Below are positions 7,579 to 16,177 of a stretch of DNA of 64,000 nucleotides, piece by piece. The first letter of the stretch is position 1. Each line of letters opens with the position of its first letter. Source of the DNA: Sphingomonas sp. KR3-1 (GTDB lineage: Bacteria; Pseudomonadota; Alphaproteobacteria; Sphingomonadales; Sphingomonadaceae); NCBI RefSeq assembly GCF_040049295.1, contig NZ_JBDZDQ010000002.1, positions 310,001-374,000 of the forward strand, in the 5' to 3' direction. The position numbers and the translations under genes were made by a program. The notes below the pieces were generated by a model that saw only the letters and a list, made by a program, of their open reading frames with translations, was not told where the DNA came from and did not search any database.

Positions 7579-9399
7579 TCAGCCGCCCGCGTCGAGCAGG
7601 TCCCCGATCGCGCCCGCTGGGCTCGCCTCGGGGATCGCGGCGATCGCCGCATCGAGCTTGGTTGGATCGACCTTGTCGAGGCTTGCGGTCAGCATGTCGA
7701 ATGCATTGGCGCTCGGCAGGCCCTTGAAGGCGCCGACATAGCGGGCGCGCAATGCGCCGAGCTTGTCCTCGCGGTTGCTCATCGCCAGCGCCACGGCATA
7801 GCGCAGCACCGCGGCCTGTTGCGGCGCGCCCAGACTCCTGGCCGGCGGCAGGCTGGCTTCGCTCTCGGTGATGAAGCTGCCCCAATCCTGGGTGCGCCAA
7901 TGGATCTCGGCACGGATCGCCGCGCCATCGGGCACGCCGTCGAGCGCGGCCGAAGCGGCATCGTCCTTACCGAGGCGGTGGAGCGCTACCGCTTCCATCC
8001 GCTTGCGATCCCAGCGCATCTGATCGGTGTAGCTCGGCTGCTCGGTGGTCTGCAGCGCGGTCAGCGCTAGGTCCGGGCGGCCGGCGAGGATCTGCAGCGT
8101 CGCCACGCGCACCGAGAGCGGGCCCTGCGCCACGTCCTGCGCGCGCTGGGTGAGCTGATAGGTGAGCAACTCGGCGGCCCGGGCATAGAGTCCCGCGGCC
8201 TGGAGCCGATCGGCCAGCCGGTTGGCGAGCACATCGCCGTCGCCGCCGGCGGGCGCTAGCTCGCGATAGTCCCAATAGAGCCCTGCCGCCTCGGCCAGCG
8301 GCATCGTGCTGCCCGGCGCCAGCACCGCGGTGAGCGATTGCTGCAGCTCGGCGAGCATTGGGCCTGCCTGGGCGCCCAGTTTGAAATAGCGCAGCAGCGT
8401 CGCGCCGGCACGCAGTTCCGCGCGCAGGTCCTGCTGTTCCTTGGCCAGGCTATATTCGATAGTCAGCGCGCGCTGCTCGATCGGTCCGCCGCGCCAGCTG
8501 TAGCGCACGGCGTCGAGCTGCTTGATCGCATCGGGCGGCGCGATCGAGTGCGCGGCGATGCCGACTTCGATCAACCCCAGCTTGGCACCGGCCTGGATGT
8601 CGGGCTTGCCGGCAAGCTGCGCGCGCTCGAAGCGCAGGCGGGCGCCGGCCATGTCGTTCTGGGCGAGCAGCGCGCGGCCGCGCAGCAGGTTCGCCTGGGG
8701 ATTCTGCTCGCCGAACAGGCCGAGCCATTGCAGCGCCGGCGCCGGCTGGCCCGCGGTGATCGCGGCATCGGCGGCAGCGGCCATGAAGTCGACGCGGTCG
8801 CGTGGGGCGCGGGCGTTGATCGCGGTGCGCGCGCAATTGATCTGCCCCACCGCATCGGCGGCCGAGCCCGAATGGGCAAGCGCGCGCATCCGCCAGGCGC
8901 ACGCCTCGGGGTTGCTGGCCAGCTCGGGCAACGCGAGCGATTCCACGGCCTCGGCGTCGCGGCCGAGCAGTGTGAGCGCGGCGCCGCGCGCCAGCGCATA
9001 GGGAGCGACGAGCGCGAGATCGGGGTCGGCGAGGTGCATCACCTCGAGCACGCCGAACGCCTCGGGGCCACGGTTCGCGGCGATCAGGCCCTTGGCATAG
9101 CTCCAGCGTACGGCCTGGCGCCGATCCGGCGTGGCGGTGGCGAGCTGGTGCCAGGCTTCGGTGCCGGTGACGCCGCTCCAGCCGTCACCGCCGGTGATCG
9201 ACGGCATCTGGGCGAGCTCGGCGGCGAAGCGCGGCAGCGCGGGGCCGGGCAGGGTGGCGGCGACCGTGCCGCTCGGCGCGGGCGCGGGGCCGGCGGCGGC
9301 GACGGCCGCGTGCGTGCCCTCGGCGCCGTGCGACGCGGGCGGGGTGACCGCCGGCGCAGCAGTGGTGCCAGCGGCGAGGACGAGGAACAGGCTGCGCAT
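7579..9399 (-). CDS. Secreted or membrane-linked TPR-repeat protein
   Basis: A 606-residue protein with a short hydrophobic N-terminus (MRSLFLVLAAGTTAAPAV), a proline/alanine-rich linker to about residue 60, and then almost entirely alpha-helical Ala/Leu-rich repeats of TPR type, for example VAPYALARGAALTLLGRDA and PQANLLRGRALLAQNDM. TPR proteins are protein-binding scaffolds; the partner is unknown. ATG overlaps the stop of the upstream small gene (TGATG), so the two are translationally coupled. The pair starts from a TATAAT at 9649-9654 like the flagellar genes. A role in flagellar assembly or polarity is inference only. Confidence 0.6.
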   Translation of the reverse strand: MRSLFLVLAAGTTAAPAVTPPASHGAEGTHAAVAAAGPAPAPSGTVAATLPGPALPRFAAELAQMPSITGGDGWSGVTGTEAWHQLATATPDRRQAVRWSYAKGLIAANRGPEAFGVLEVMHLADPDLALVAPYALARGAALTLLGRDAEAVESLALPELASNPEACAWRMRALAHSGSAADAVGQINCARTAINARAPRDRVDFMAAAADAAITAGQPAPALQWLGLFGEQNPQANLLRGRALLAQNDMAGARLRFERAQLAGKPDIQAGAKLGLIEVGIAAHSIAPPDAIKQLDAVRYSWRGGPIEQRALTIEYSLAKEQQDLRAELRAGATLLRYFKLGAQAGPMLAELQQSLTAVLAPGSTMPLAEAAGLYWDYRELAPAGGDGDVLANRLADRLQAAGLYARAAELLTYQLTQRAQDVAQGPLSVRVATLQILAGRPDLALTALQTTEQPSYTDQMRWDRKRMEAVALHRLGKDDAASAALDGVPDGAAIRAEIHWRTQDWGSFITESEASLPPARSLGAPQQAAVLRYAVALAMSNREDKLGALRARYVGAFKGLPSANAFDMLTASLDKVDPTKLDAAIAAIPEASPAGAIGDLLDAGG

Positions 9400-9620
9400 C
9401 AGCCGAGCCCGAACGGGCGGATCACGGCGATCAGCACGCCGCCGCCGATGCAGGCGATGAGGAACAGGATGGCCTTCATCATCGGCAGGCCGGGCTTGGC
9501 CGCCGGCGCTGCGGCCGGCTTGGACGAGACGACCTCGGCAGTGCCGTCGATGGTGGGCCGCACCTTGGGCCCGCCATCCTGGACGACACGCATCTTTCCG
9601 GGGCGTTGATCGTAGCTCAA
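9399..9620 (-). CDS. Small single-pass membrane protein
   Basis: A 73-residue protein with a charged and proline-rich N-terminal part (about 1-47) and one transmembrane helix (about 50-67, KAILFLIACIGGGVLIAVI). The start is TTG at 9620, with AGGTG about six bases upstream and a TATAAT -10 at 9649-9654. The stop overlaps the ATG of the TPR gene, so it may anchor that protein in the inner membrane (inference). I do not recognise a named family. Confidence 0.6.
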   Translation of the reverse strand: MSYDQRPGKMRVVQDGGPKVRPTIDGTAEVVSSKPAAAPAAKPGLPMMKAILFLIACIGGGVLIAVIRPFGLG

Positions 9621-9648
9621 ACCGTCACCTGTTCGCTGATTCCATTCT

Positions 9649-9654
9649 ATTATA
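9649..9654 (-). promoter_or_regulatory. -10 element of the small-TM/TPR operon
   Basis: CTCTATAATAG on the minus strand, 28 bases before the TTG start at 9620. It resembles the CCTATAAT -10 boxes of the flagellar genes. The sequence CTATTATAG reads as a possible TATTAT on the plus strand too, toward the gene at 9706. No GGCA-N5-TGCC palindrome is nearby. Confidence 0.5.
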
Positions 9655-9705
9655 GAGAGATGGTTGCCTCAGCGGCGCCACGGCACGGATATCGGAGAAC
9701 GGATT

Positions 9706-10110
9706 TTGCGACGCGAAACGCTGGCTGCGCTGGGTCTTGCGGCATTGCCGCTGGGCGGGGGCGCGCAGGCTTCGGGCGGCGGTGGTGCCAGCGCCGAGGG
9801 CCTGCATCTCGTGCCGATGGAAGAAGTCACGGTGCCGATCATCGATGCGGACCGCGTCAACGGCGCGCTCACCTTCAAGCTGGTGATCGACGCCGGCTCG
9901 GCGGAAGTCGCGACCAAGATCAACGGCGAGATGCCGGTATTGCGCTCGGCGACGATCGCGGCGGGGCTCGAGTTCGCCCGGCTCAACGCCTCGGCGCTGC
10001 GCGCGGTGGATGCGCAGCAGCTCGACCAGGATCTCAGCGCCGCGCTCAAGGCCGCCGAGCCGGGGCTGCAGAAGGTGCTGATCGTCGAGGTCGAAGCGCG
10101 CACCGGCTGA
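9706..10110 (+). CDS. Exported FliL-like small protein
   Basis: A 134-residue protein with an N-terminal twin-arginine/hydrophobic export signal (RRETLAALGLAALPLGGGAQA) and a small alpha/beta domain. The start is taken as TTG at 9706, where GGAGAA lies about six bases upstream; an upstream TTG at 9664 would add 14 residues. The body (VPMEEVTVPIIDAD, ALTFKLVIDAG, LQKVLIVEVEA) is reminiscent of the periplasmic FliL domain, where strands precede a helix and a last strand. That similarity is by eye only. It diverges from the TPR operon and ends at a bidirectional terminator. Confidence 0.55.
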   Translation: MRRETLAALGLAALPLGGGAQASGGGGASAEGLHLVPMEEVTVPIIDADRVNGALTFKLVIDAGSAEVATKINGEMPVLRSATIAAGLEFARLNASALRAVDAQQLDQDLSAALKAAEPGLQKVLIVEVEARTG

Positions 10111-10131
10111 TCGTACTTCGCGGCGAATAGG

Positions 10132-10169
10132 AAAAGGCCCGCCCGGCACGATGTCGCGGCGGGCTTTTT
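10132..10169. terminator. Bidirectional terminator
   Basis: A run of A, then GCCCGCC (10137-10143) pairing with GGCGGGC (10158-10164), then TTTTT. It can terminate in both directions. A near copy lies at 11402-11435 on the other side of the next gene. The stretch 10170-10341 shows no gene I can support. Confidence 0.8.
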
Positions 10170-10341
10170 CGTATCGGCCGGCCTTGGCCTCGATCGCCAA
10201 GTAATTACCGTGACTTATCCCGATTTCGAGCCCTCCGTCACGCATTCCGGCTTGATTTGCGTCAGTATTTTCGCGCGCCAATCCGCCTTGACGTCACCCT
10301 CGCATGCCGCTGAACTCGGTGCGGGCAAAATGGGGGACTTC

Positions 10342-11361
10342 ATGCTGAGAATGATTCGAGTCAGCCTTGCGGCGTTGCTTGCCACGCTCTTCATCCAGCC
10401 GGCCTATGCGCAGGACCAGTGCAAGGATATCTTGGAAAGCGGCGTGTTCAATAGCGTCGACACTTCAAGTCGTTCTGAATACCAGGAAATTATCATCTCC
10501 CGGTTTCTCTCGTCGACCTATGAGGGGTCGAAGCGCTCGGGCTCGGGCATCGGCGTGAAGTCGCTGGGCGAGCTGGTCATGGGCAGCGGCTATACCGAGA
10601 ACGAGTATAACCAGAAGAAGGCCATGCTCCGGCAATCCTATGCGCGCACCCTGACGCGGACGGAAGAATGGTCGCTCGCGACGCGGACGGCCGACAAGGA
10701 CATCGTCGCCGCATGGCAAGGCTGCATGGGCGGGAAGAGCGGCCTGTTCGCCCGCTTCGAAACCCAGCCCGGCGACGGGCAGAACGTCACGCTCGTGCTG
10801 ACCGTCAACGGCGCGATGGGCCTGAACCAGGTGGAGCTGTCCGCCGACACGACCATCCCCGCCACCGCGCAGATCTTGAGCCAGTCGCAATATGCGAAGT
10901 GCCTCAGCAAGGGCGCCGTGATCACCGCCACTGCGCCCTGCCGCGTGGCCTTGCAGCTGCCGGCGGCAACGCCCCTCAAGCTGATCGTCTCGACGCCGCA
11001 GGGGGACGCCGAGGCCTATATCGGCAAGCGCCTGCGGTGGAACTTCGAGAAGAAGCCGTTCCGCGTGACGCGGGAACAGACCCTTAAACCCAACTCGACC
11101 TCTTGGGAGTCGGGTGTCGTCACGCTTGCCGACGCCGATGTCGCCGCCGGCTTCACTCTCACCCCGGGCAGCATCCAGATCATCGGCCCGGATCAATATT
11201 ATGGCAGCGGAGACGGCAGGTGCGATCATTTCACGCAAACGCCGGGCGCCACCGAGATCGGCTATCGCTACCGGATCTATTCCACCGACAACGCGTCGAC
11301 TTCGTGCAGGCTGACCATCATCGCGACGATGGAGAAGGGCGCGTTCGTCGTCGACGAATGA
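10342..11361 (+). CDS. Secreted protein of unknown function
   Basis: A 339-residue protein with a classical Sec signal peptide (MLRMIRVSLAALLATLFI then QPAYAQ, cleavage near residue 24). The mature protein starts with a helical segment of about 120 residues, followed by a beta-rich region and two C-terminal segments with paired cysteines (YAKCLSKG, TAPCRVAL, GRCDHF, STSCRL), so disulfides are likely. ATG at 10342 has GGGGG six bases upstream; the open frame from 10210 adds residues that look non-coding. No recognised family. Alone between two look-alike terminators, so it may be a separately acquired cassette. Confidence 0.65.
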   Translation: MLRMIRVSLAALLATLFIQPAYAQDQCKDILESGVFNSVDTSSRSEYQEIIISRFLSSTYEGSKRSGSGIGVKSLGELVMGSGYTENEYNQKKAMLRQSYARTLTRTEEWSLATRTADKDIVAAWQGCMGGKSGLFARFETQPGDGQNVTLVLTVNGAMGLNQVELSADTTIPATAQILSQSQYAKCLSKGAVITATAPCRVALQLPAATPLKLIVSTPQGDAEAYIGKRLRWNFEKKPFRVTREQTLKPNSTSWESGVVTLADADVAAGFTLTPGSIQIIGPDQYYGSGDGRCDHFTQTPGATEIGYRYRIYSTDNASTSCRLTIIATMEKGAFVVDE

Positions 11362-11401
11362 GGCTGTCCGGCTGAGGACTGCGTCCGCGCCGACAAACGA
11401 A

Positions 11402-11435
11402 AAGGCCCGCCCGGCGTGATGCCGTGGCGGGCTTA
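11402..11435. terminator. Terminator after the secreted-protein gene
   Basis: AAAGGCCCGCCCGGC, loop GTGAT, GCCGTGGCGGGC (stem 11405-11432) followed by TTATTCG. The arms are nearly the same as those at 10132-10169. Together the two hairpins bracket the gene at 10342-11361. Confidence 0.65.
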
Positions 11436-11482
11436 TTCGTAAGACAGGCGTCCCGGAGAGTCGCCGCGCCCGGTCGTCTCGC

Positions 11483-12079
11483 TCAGCGCCGCGCGGCACC
11501 CGCCGGTGCTGCCGGCGCGCGGCCGCCCGCTTGCGGCTGGGCCTGCGGCTTGGCGCCGCGCCGGGCCATCGCCATGCTCAGCGTCGCGGCGCCCTTGGGC
11601 GTCATCGCGGCCATGATCATTGCGGTCGAGCGCTCGCGCATGCGCTGCGCGACCTTCATCTGCACTTCCATGTCGAGCTGCTCGAACACCACCGCGGCGG
11701 CCTTGGGCTTCATCGCCTGGTAGATGCGGGCGAGCTCGTCGAACTGCGCTTCGGCGGGCAGCGGCGCGCCAGGGGCTGGGGGAGCGCCGTTCGCGCCGGC
11801 CGCGCCCTGTTGCTGCGCCTCTTCCTGCTTCTTGCGTGCCTCCATGTCCGCCGCGAGGCGGGCCGAGGCTGCCTTGGCCGCCTGCTCGCGCAGGTCGAGC
11901 CCGCGCTTGCGGCGCGCGGCGGCCGCATCGCGGTCGCTCATGTCCTGCGTGATCGCATTGCCCAGCCGCGTGGTGTTCGGGCTGTTGTCCTGCGCGCCGG
12001 TGGCGATCGTCGCCGCATTGGCGACGACGGCCATCCCGGCGACGCCGGCGGTAAGGAGGAGCAGGGAAGGGCGTGCCAT
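11483..12079 (-). CDS. MotE-like periplasmic chaperone (MgtE N-terminal-like domain)
   Basis: A 198-residue protein with an N-terminal signal/anchor (MARPSLLLLTAGVAGMAVV, NAATIAT), a long charged coiled-coil (about 45-95) and a MgtE-N-like helical domain (FDELARIYQAMKPKAAAVVF, then EQLDMEVQMKVAQRM, about 110-175). In rhizobia MotE with this architecture acts on the stator protein MotC; no motC is seen here, so the client is unknown. Its ATG overlaps the stop of the DUF6468 gene (TGATG), making it the last gene of fliL-fliM-DUF6468-motE. A Pro/Ala/Gln-rich tail ends the protein. Confidence 0.7.
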   Translation of the reverse strand: MARPSLLLLTAGVAGMAVVANAATIATGAQDNSPNTTRLGNAITQDMSDRDAAAARRKRGLDLREQAAKAASARLAADMEARKKQEEAQQQGAAGANGAPPAPGAPLPAEAQFDELARIYQAMKPKAAAVVFEQLDMEVQMKVAQRMRERSTAMIMAAMTPKGAATLSMAMARRGAKPQAQPQAGGRAPAAPAGAARR

Positions 12080-12486
12080 CACGCGGCTTCCGCGATCGAA
12101 GCGACGGCCTCGGCGATGGCTTCGGCTTCCGCCGTGTCCGCCGCGATACCCTCGGCCGGGCCGCGCTGGGCATTGGCCATGCTCACCGCATTGACGATCC
12201 GCTCGGCGGCGGAATCGGCGATGCCGGTCATCAGGCTGAGCTCGTCGCGCAGCTCGCGCGCGCGCTCGACCAGCTGGGCGTGGCGGGCGCAATCGGTGCC
12301 GAGCGTGTGCTTCATGTCCGAAAGCACGGCGCGGGCCTGCACGGTGGCGACCTGCAGCGCCTCGACCACCTGGGTCAGCGCGCCGTCCTTCACGGTGCGC
12401 AGGCTCTTCATCATCCGCACGCTCTGCACGAGCACGGCCATGCACAGAATGATCGTCAGCACATTGGCGAGTAGCGCGATGCTCAT
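12079..12486 (-). CDS. DUF6468 flagellar-cluster membrane protein
   Basis: A 135-residue protein with one N-terminal transmembrane helix (MSIALLANVLTIILCMAVLV) followed by a helical cytoplasmic or periplasmic domain with basic residues (RMMKSLRTVKDGAL). The family (DUF6468) is known mainly as a neighbour of fliM in alphaproteobacteria; its function is undescribed. The start overlaps the fliM stop (TAATG), and the gene is coupled downstream to the MotE-like gene. A link to C-ring or stator function is inferred from context only. Confidence 0.7.
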   Translation of the reverse strand: MSIALLANVLTIILCMAVLVQSVRMMKSLRTVKDGALTQVVEALQVATVQARAVLSDMKHTLGTDCARHAQLVERARELRDELSLMTGIADSAAERIVNAVSMANAQRGPAEGIAADTAEAEAIAEAVASIAEAA

Positions 12487-13505
12487 TACTTCACCTTCTT
12501 GTCGGAGGAAACGTCACTGACCAGGCGCACGGCGACCTTGCCGTTGCGCTGGCCGATCTGGGCCTGGGCGAGCTTCACGCCGCCGCAGGCGATGTCGAGG
12601 GGATCGTCCGGCCCCTTGTGGAGCGAGATGGTCTGGCCGATCTCGAGGCTGCGCAGGTCGGCGATGGCCATCGCCTTCTCGCCGAGCAGCACGTTCATCG
12701 AGACGTTCGTCTTGCGCACCTCGGCGGCCATGTGCGCCTCCCAGATGCTGTCGCGGCCGCTCTTCTCGCCCATGAAGCGCTGGAGCAGCTTGTCGCGCAC
12801 CGGCTCGAGCGTGGCATAGGGGAACACCAGGGTGAAGCGCCCGCCGCGGCCGTCCATGTCCACCCGGAAGGTGGCGGTGGCGCAGATGTTCGACACGCCG
12901 GCGATCGCCGCGAAGCGCGGGTTCGTCTCGATGCGCTCGAGATTCATGTTGACCGGCTCGATCGGTGCGAACGCCTCCGAGAAGTCGCTGAGCGCCAGGC
13001 TGAGCATGCGCGAGACCAGGCCGGTCTCGATCGTGGTGAAGGCGCGACCGTCGATCACCATCGTCGAGCCGCCGCCGCCGCGGCCGCCGAGCAGCGCGTC
13101 GACCACCGAATAGATCAGATTGGAATCGACGGTGACGAGGCCGTAGCTCTCCCACTCCTCGATCTTGAACACGCCGACCATCGCGGGCAGCGCGACGCGG
13201 TTCATGAACTCGCCGAAGCGCGTGGAGGTCACCTCCTCCAGGCTGACGTCGACGCCGTCCGAAGTGAGGTTGCGCATCGAGCTCGCGAACGAGCGGACGA
13301 CGCGGTCGCACACCACTTCGAGCATCGGCAGACGCTCATGGCTGATGACCTTGGATTCGATGACCGCGCGCAGGCCCTTCTTGCCCACCGTGGGCCCGAA
13401 ATCGCCGAACAGCGCATCGATGTCCGCCTGGTCGAAGCTGCCGCCCCCGATATCGCCCATCGGCGCGGGGGGATCGGGCAGGTCGAAATCTTCGAGATCG
13501 ATCAT
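12486..13505 (-). CDS. fliM: Flagellar motor switch protein FliM
   Basis: A 339-residue C-ring protein that receives CheY-P. The N-terminal acidic stretch (MIDLEDFDLPDPPAPMGDI) precedes FDQADIDALFG, the usual CheY-binding and linker region. The CheC-like middle domain runs to about 245 and includes GGRGGGG and the ERIETNPRFAAI segment. The C-terminal SpoA domain includes LEIGQTISLHKGPDDPLDI (about 290-330). ATG at 13505 overlaps the fliL stop (ATGA). The order fliL-fliM is standard. Confidence 0.95.
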   Translation of the reverse strand: MIDLEDFDLPDPPAPMGDIGGGSFDQADIDALFGDFGPTVGKKGLRAVIESKVISHERLPMLEVVCDRVVRSFASSMRNLTSDGVDVSLEEVTSTRFGEFMNRVALPAMVGVFKIEEWESYGLVTVDSNLIYSVVDALLGGRGGGGSTMVIDGRAFTTIETGLVSRMLSLALSDFSEAFAPIEPVNMNLERIETNPRFAAIAGVSNICATATFRVDMDGRGGRFTLVFPYATLEPVRDKLLQRFMGEKSGRDSIWEAHMAAEVRKTNVSMNVLLGEKAMAIADLRSLEIGQTISLHKGPDDPLDIACGGVKLAQAQIGQRNGKVAVRLVSDVSSDKKVK

Positions 13506-14047
13506 TGCTGGACCAGGTCCTGAATCAGAATGTCCTTCACCTGGCCGTCGCCGAGCGTGGCGGTGGCGCGCACCATCATCTCTTCCTTGATCCGGAAGAC
13601 CGCGGCGGAGCCGGCGAGATCCTCGGGGCGCAGCTCGCGCAGGAAGGGCTGATAGGCGTCGAGCACCAGCGGCAGCTTCTCCTTGAGGTCGTCGACCGCG
13701 ACGCCGTCGGCGGGGACGATCATGAAGTGCAGCTTCAGGAAGCGCGCCTGGCCGTCGGGCGAGCGCAGGTTCACCATGAACGCCGGCACGTCGAGAAAGG
13801 CATCCTTGCCGGCCGCCGCGCCTTCGCCGCCCTCGGCCTTCTTCTCGTCCTTCTTCTCCGCGTGCGCGTCCTTGGCGCTTTCCGCCTTGGCGCTGGAGCC
13901 GGTCAGCATGAACGCCGCGCCGCCGCCACCGCCGAGCAGCAGCACGCCGGCCGCGGCACCGATGATGATGATGAGCTTCTTCTTCGACTTGGGCTTGGCT
14001 GCATTCGCAGCCTCCGCGCCCTCCTCGATGATTTCCGGAGACGACAT
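13502..14047 (-). CDS. fliL: Flagellar basal body-associated protein FliL
   Basis: A 181-residue inner-membrane protein. It has a basic cytoplasmic N-terminus (PKSKKKLIIIIGAAAG), one transmembrane helix (about 25-45), a charged Lys/Glu/Ala linker, and a periplasmic FliL domain starting near FLDVPAFMVNLRSPDGQARF. FliL rings surround the stator and support torque (family knowledge). ATG at 14047 is 56 bases below the TATAAT at 14104-14109; the frame upstream of 14047 overlaps the promoter. A second FliL paralogue is at 45489-45938. Confidence 0.92.
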   Translation of the reverse strand: MSSPEIIEEGAEAANAAKPKSKKKLIIIIGAAAGVLLLGGGGGAAFMLTGSSAKAESAKDAHAEKKDEKKAEGGEGAAAGKDAFLDVPAFMVNLRSPDGQARFLKLHFMIVPADGVAVDDLKEKLPLVLDAYQPFLRELRPEDLAGSAAVFRIKEEMMVRATATLGDGQVKDILIQDLVQQ

Positions 14048-14103
14048 TCCCTGGTGACCTTCCGAAATCTGCACGCCGACACCGCGCCGGTGCATTTCAT
14101 TCT

Positions 14104-14134
14104 ATTATAGGAGCAGTGCCCGGCAATTGTTGCC
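14104..14134. promoter_or_regulatory. fliL -10 box and GGCA-N5-TGCC palindrome (fliL/flgF)
   Basis: Minus-strand CCTATAATAG (TATAAT at 14109-14104) serves fliL. The palindrome GGCAATTGTTGCC at 14122-14134 sits 12 bases upstream of that -10 and only 26 bases before the flgF start. In this divergent pair the site would overlap the fliL -35 region, unlike at flbT or fliF where it lies 31-32 bases away. For flgF I see no clear -10 downstream of the palindrome. Confidence 0.6.
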
Positions 14135-14160
14135 TAGTGCGAATTTTTGAGGGACGTCCG

Positions 14161-14898
14161 GTGGACATTTCTTCCTATGTGCTGCTGAGCCAGGAAACGG
14201 CGCTGCGCCGTCGCATGGACGTGGCGGCGAACAACCTCGCCAACATGAACACGGTTGGCTTCAAGCGCGAGCAGCCGGTCTTCCGTGAATATATGGAAAA
14301 GACCGAGAGCGCGGTGAAGCCGGCGCAGCAGACGGCGTTCGTGCTCGATTACGGCGCGACCCATGATTTCAGCCAGGGCGCCTTCCAGCCCACCGGCAAC
14401 CCGCTCGACGTGATGATCGAGGGCAATGGCTATCTGTCGGTGCAGGCGCCCGACGGCTCGACTGCCTTTACGCGCTCGGGCCAGCTCAAGATCCTGCCCA
14501 CCGGCGAACTCGCCACCTCGAGCGGCAACAAGGTGCTGGGCGAGGGCGGCAAGCCGATCACGATCCCGCAGGAAGCGGCCAACCAGATCGAGATCGGCAA
14601 GGACGGCACGATCAACGGCCCCGGCGGCCCCTTCGGGCGCCTGACCGTGACGCAGTTCGACGAGGCGGGTGTCGATCCGCGCGGCGACGGGCTGTTCACC
14701 GGCACCGGCGGCAAGGAGCTGTCGGCGGGCGAGACGCACCTCCAGACCGGCGGCATTGAAGGCTCCAACGTCAACGCGATCCAGGAGACCACCGACATGG
14801 TCGAGATCCTGCGCGCCTACCAGACCAGCCAGAACCTCTCCCAGAGCATGAACGACATGCGCAAGTCGGCGATCGACCGGCTGAGCAAGGTCGGCTGA
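14161..14898 (+). CDS. flgF: Flagellar proximal rod protein FlgF
   Basis: A 245-residue rod protein with the rod/hook N-terminal signature (SSYVLLSQETALRRRMDVAA, then NNLANMNTVGFKRE) and the C-terminal heptad region (QETTDMVEILRAYQTSQNLS). The start is GTG at 14161 with GAGGG seven bases upstream; the open frame from 14116 would begin inside the palindrome. First gene of flgF-flgG-flgA-flgH. Confidence 0.94.
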   Translation: MDISSYVLLSQETALRRRMDVAANNLANMNTVGFKREQPVFREYMEKTESAVKPAQQTAFVLDYGATHDFSQGAFQPTGNPLDVMIEGNGYLSVQAPDGSTAFTRSGQLKILPTGELATSSGNKVLGEGGKPITIPQEAANQIEIGKDGTINGPGGPFGRLTVTQFDEAGVDPRGDGLFTGTGGKELSAGETHLQTGGIEGSNVNAIQETTDMVEILRAYQTSQNLSQSMNDMRKSAIDRLSKVG

Positions 14899-14927
14899 CC
14901 CACACACCGAGCATAAGGAACTAGTCC

Positions 14928-15710
14928 ATGCGTACGCTCTCTATCGCCGCGACGGGCATGCTCGCGCAGCAGACCAATGTCGATGTGATCTCGAACAACA
15001 TCGCCAACATGAACACCACCGGCTTCAAGCGCCAGCGCGCCGAATTCCAGGACCTTCTCTACGAGCAGGTCGTGCGGCCCGGCTCGGCGACCAGCGCGCA
15101 GACCAACAGCCCCACCGGCATCCAGATCGGCTCGGGCGTGAAGACTGGCGCGATCTACCGGATCCACGAGCAGGGCTCGGCGCAGCAGACCGACAACCAG
15201 TATGACCTGGCGATCCAGGGCCATGGCTATTTCCAGATCACCATGCCCGACGGCACCACCGGCTATACCCGTGACGGTTCGTTCGGCGTGTCGGACCAGG
15301 GCGAGCTGGTCAATTCGGACGGCTTCCCGGTCCAGCCCGGCATCACCGTGCCGCAGAACGCGGTGAGCGTCACCGTTTCGAAGACCGGCCAGGTCGATGT
15401 CGTGCTCTCGGGCAACCCGACGCCGCAGACGCTGGGCCAGCTCCAGCTCGCCACCTTCGTCAACGAGGGCGGCCTGGAGGCCAAGGGCGGCAATTTGTTC
15501 CTCGAAACCTCGGCCTCGGGTGCGCCGATCGTCGGCGCGCCGGGGGATCCGGGCATCGGCACGCTGATGCAGGGCTTCGTCGAGGCCTCGAACGTCAATC
15601 CCGTGGCCGAGATCACCGCGCTGATCACTGCGCAGCGCGCCTATGAGATGAACAGCCGCGTCGTGAAGACCGCGGACGAGATGCTGGCCACGACCAGCCA
15701 GCTGCACTGA
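14928..15710 (+). CDS. flgG: Flagellar distal rod protein FlgG
   Basis: A 260-residue distal rod protein, the normal FlgG length. The N-terminus (MRTLSIAATGMLAQQTNVDV, ISNNIANMNTTGFKRQR) and the C-terminus (NPVAEITALITAQRAYEMNS) are typical. ATG at 14928 follows ATAAGGAACTAGTCC, 29 bases after flgF. The stop overlaps the flgA start (TGATG). Confidence 0.96.
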   Translation: MRTLSIAATGMLAQQTNVDVISNNIANMNTTGFKRQRAEFQDLLYEQVVRPGSATSAQTNSPTGIQIGSGVKTGAIYRIHEQGSAQQTDNQYDLAIQGHGYFQITMPDGTTGYTRDGSFGVSDQGELVNSDGFPVQPGITVPQNAVSVTVSKTGQVDVVLSGNPTPQTLGQLQLATFVNEGGLEAKGGNLFLETSASGAPIVGAPGDPGIGTLMQGFVEASNVNPVAEITALITAQRAYEMNSRVVKTADEMLATTSQLH

Positions 15711-16138
15711 TGCTCGGCCTGCTCAGCCTCGCCCTGCTCGCGTTCGGTACCCCGGAAGAGGTGCCGGTCGCGGTGCTCGGCCATGCCGTGCAGAAGGGCG
15801 ACCGCATCGACGCGGGCGACTTCTCGGTCGAGCAGCGCCCCGCCGCGGCGGCGCGCGGTGCGCTCACCGTTGACCAGGCCTCGGGCATGGAGGCGACGCG
15901 CAACCTGCCGGCGGGCACCGTCGTGCGCCAGAGCGACCTGATGCGCCCGCAGATGGTGCGTCGTGGCGAGCCGGTGACGATCCGCATCATCAGCGGCCCG
16001 CTGATCATCACCGCCTCGGGCCGCGCGCTCGGCGGCGGCTCGCAGGGCGAGGCGGTTCGCGTCGTCGCCAGCGCCACCAACCGCACGCTCGACGGGATCG
16101 TCGAGGCTTCGGGCACCGTGCGGATCGTCACGCCGTAA
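15710..16138 (+). CDS. flgA: P-ring assembly chaperone FlgA (short form)
   Basis: A 142-residue periplasmic protein with a short signal sequence (MLGLLSLALLAFG) and a SAF-type domain (VAVLGHAVQKGDRIDAGDF to the end) containing RNLPAGTVVRQSDLMRP. FlgA helps FlgI form the P ring. It is shorter than the enteric protein (about 220), lacking the extra N-terminal part, as is common in alphaproteobacteria. The start is coupled to the flgG stop. Confidence 0.85.
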   Translation: MLGLLSLALLAFGTPEEVPVAVLGHAVQKGDRIDAGDFSVEQRPAAAARGALTVDQASGMEATRNLPAGTVVRQSDLMRPQMVRRGEPVTIRIISGPLIITASGRALGGGSQGEAVRVVASATNRTLDGIVEASGTVRIVTP

Positions 16139-16177
16139 AACCTACCGCTTCAACTTGCAGCTTACAGGGAAAGTAGC

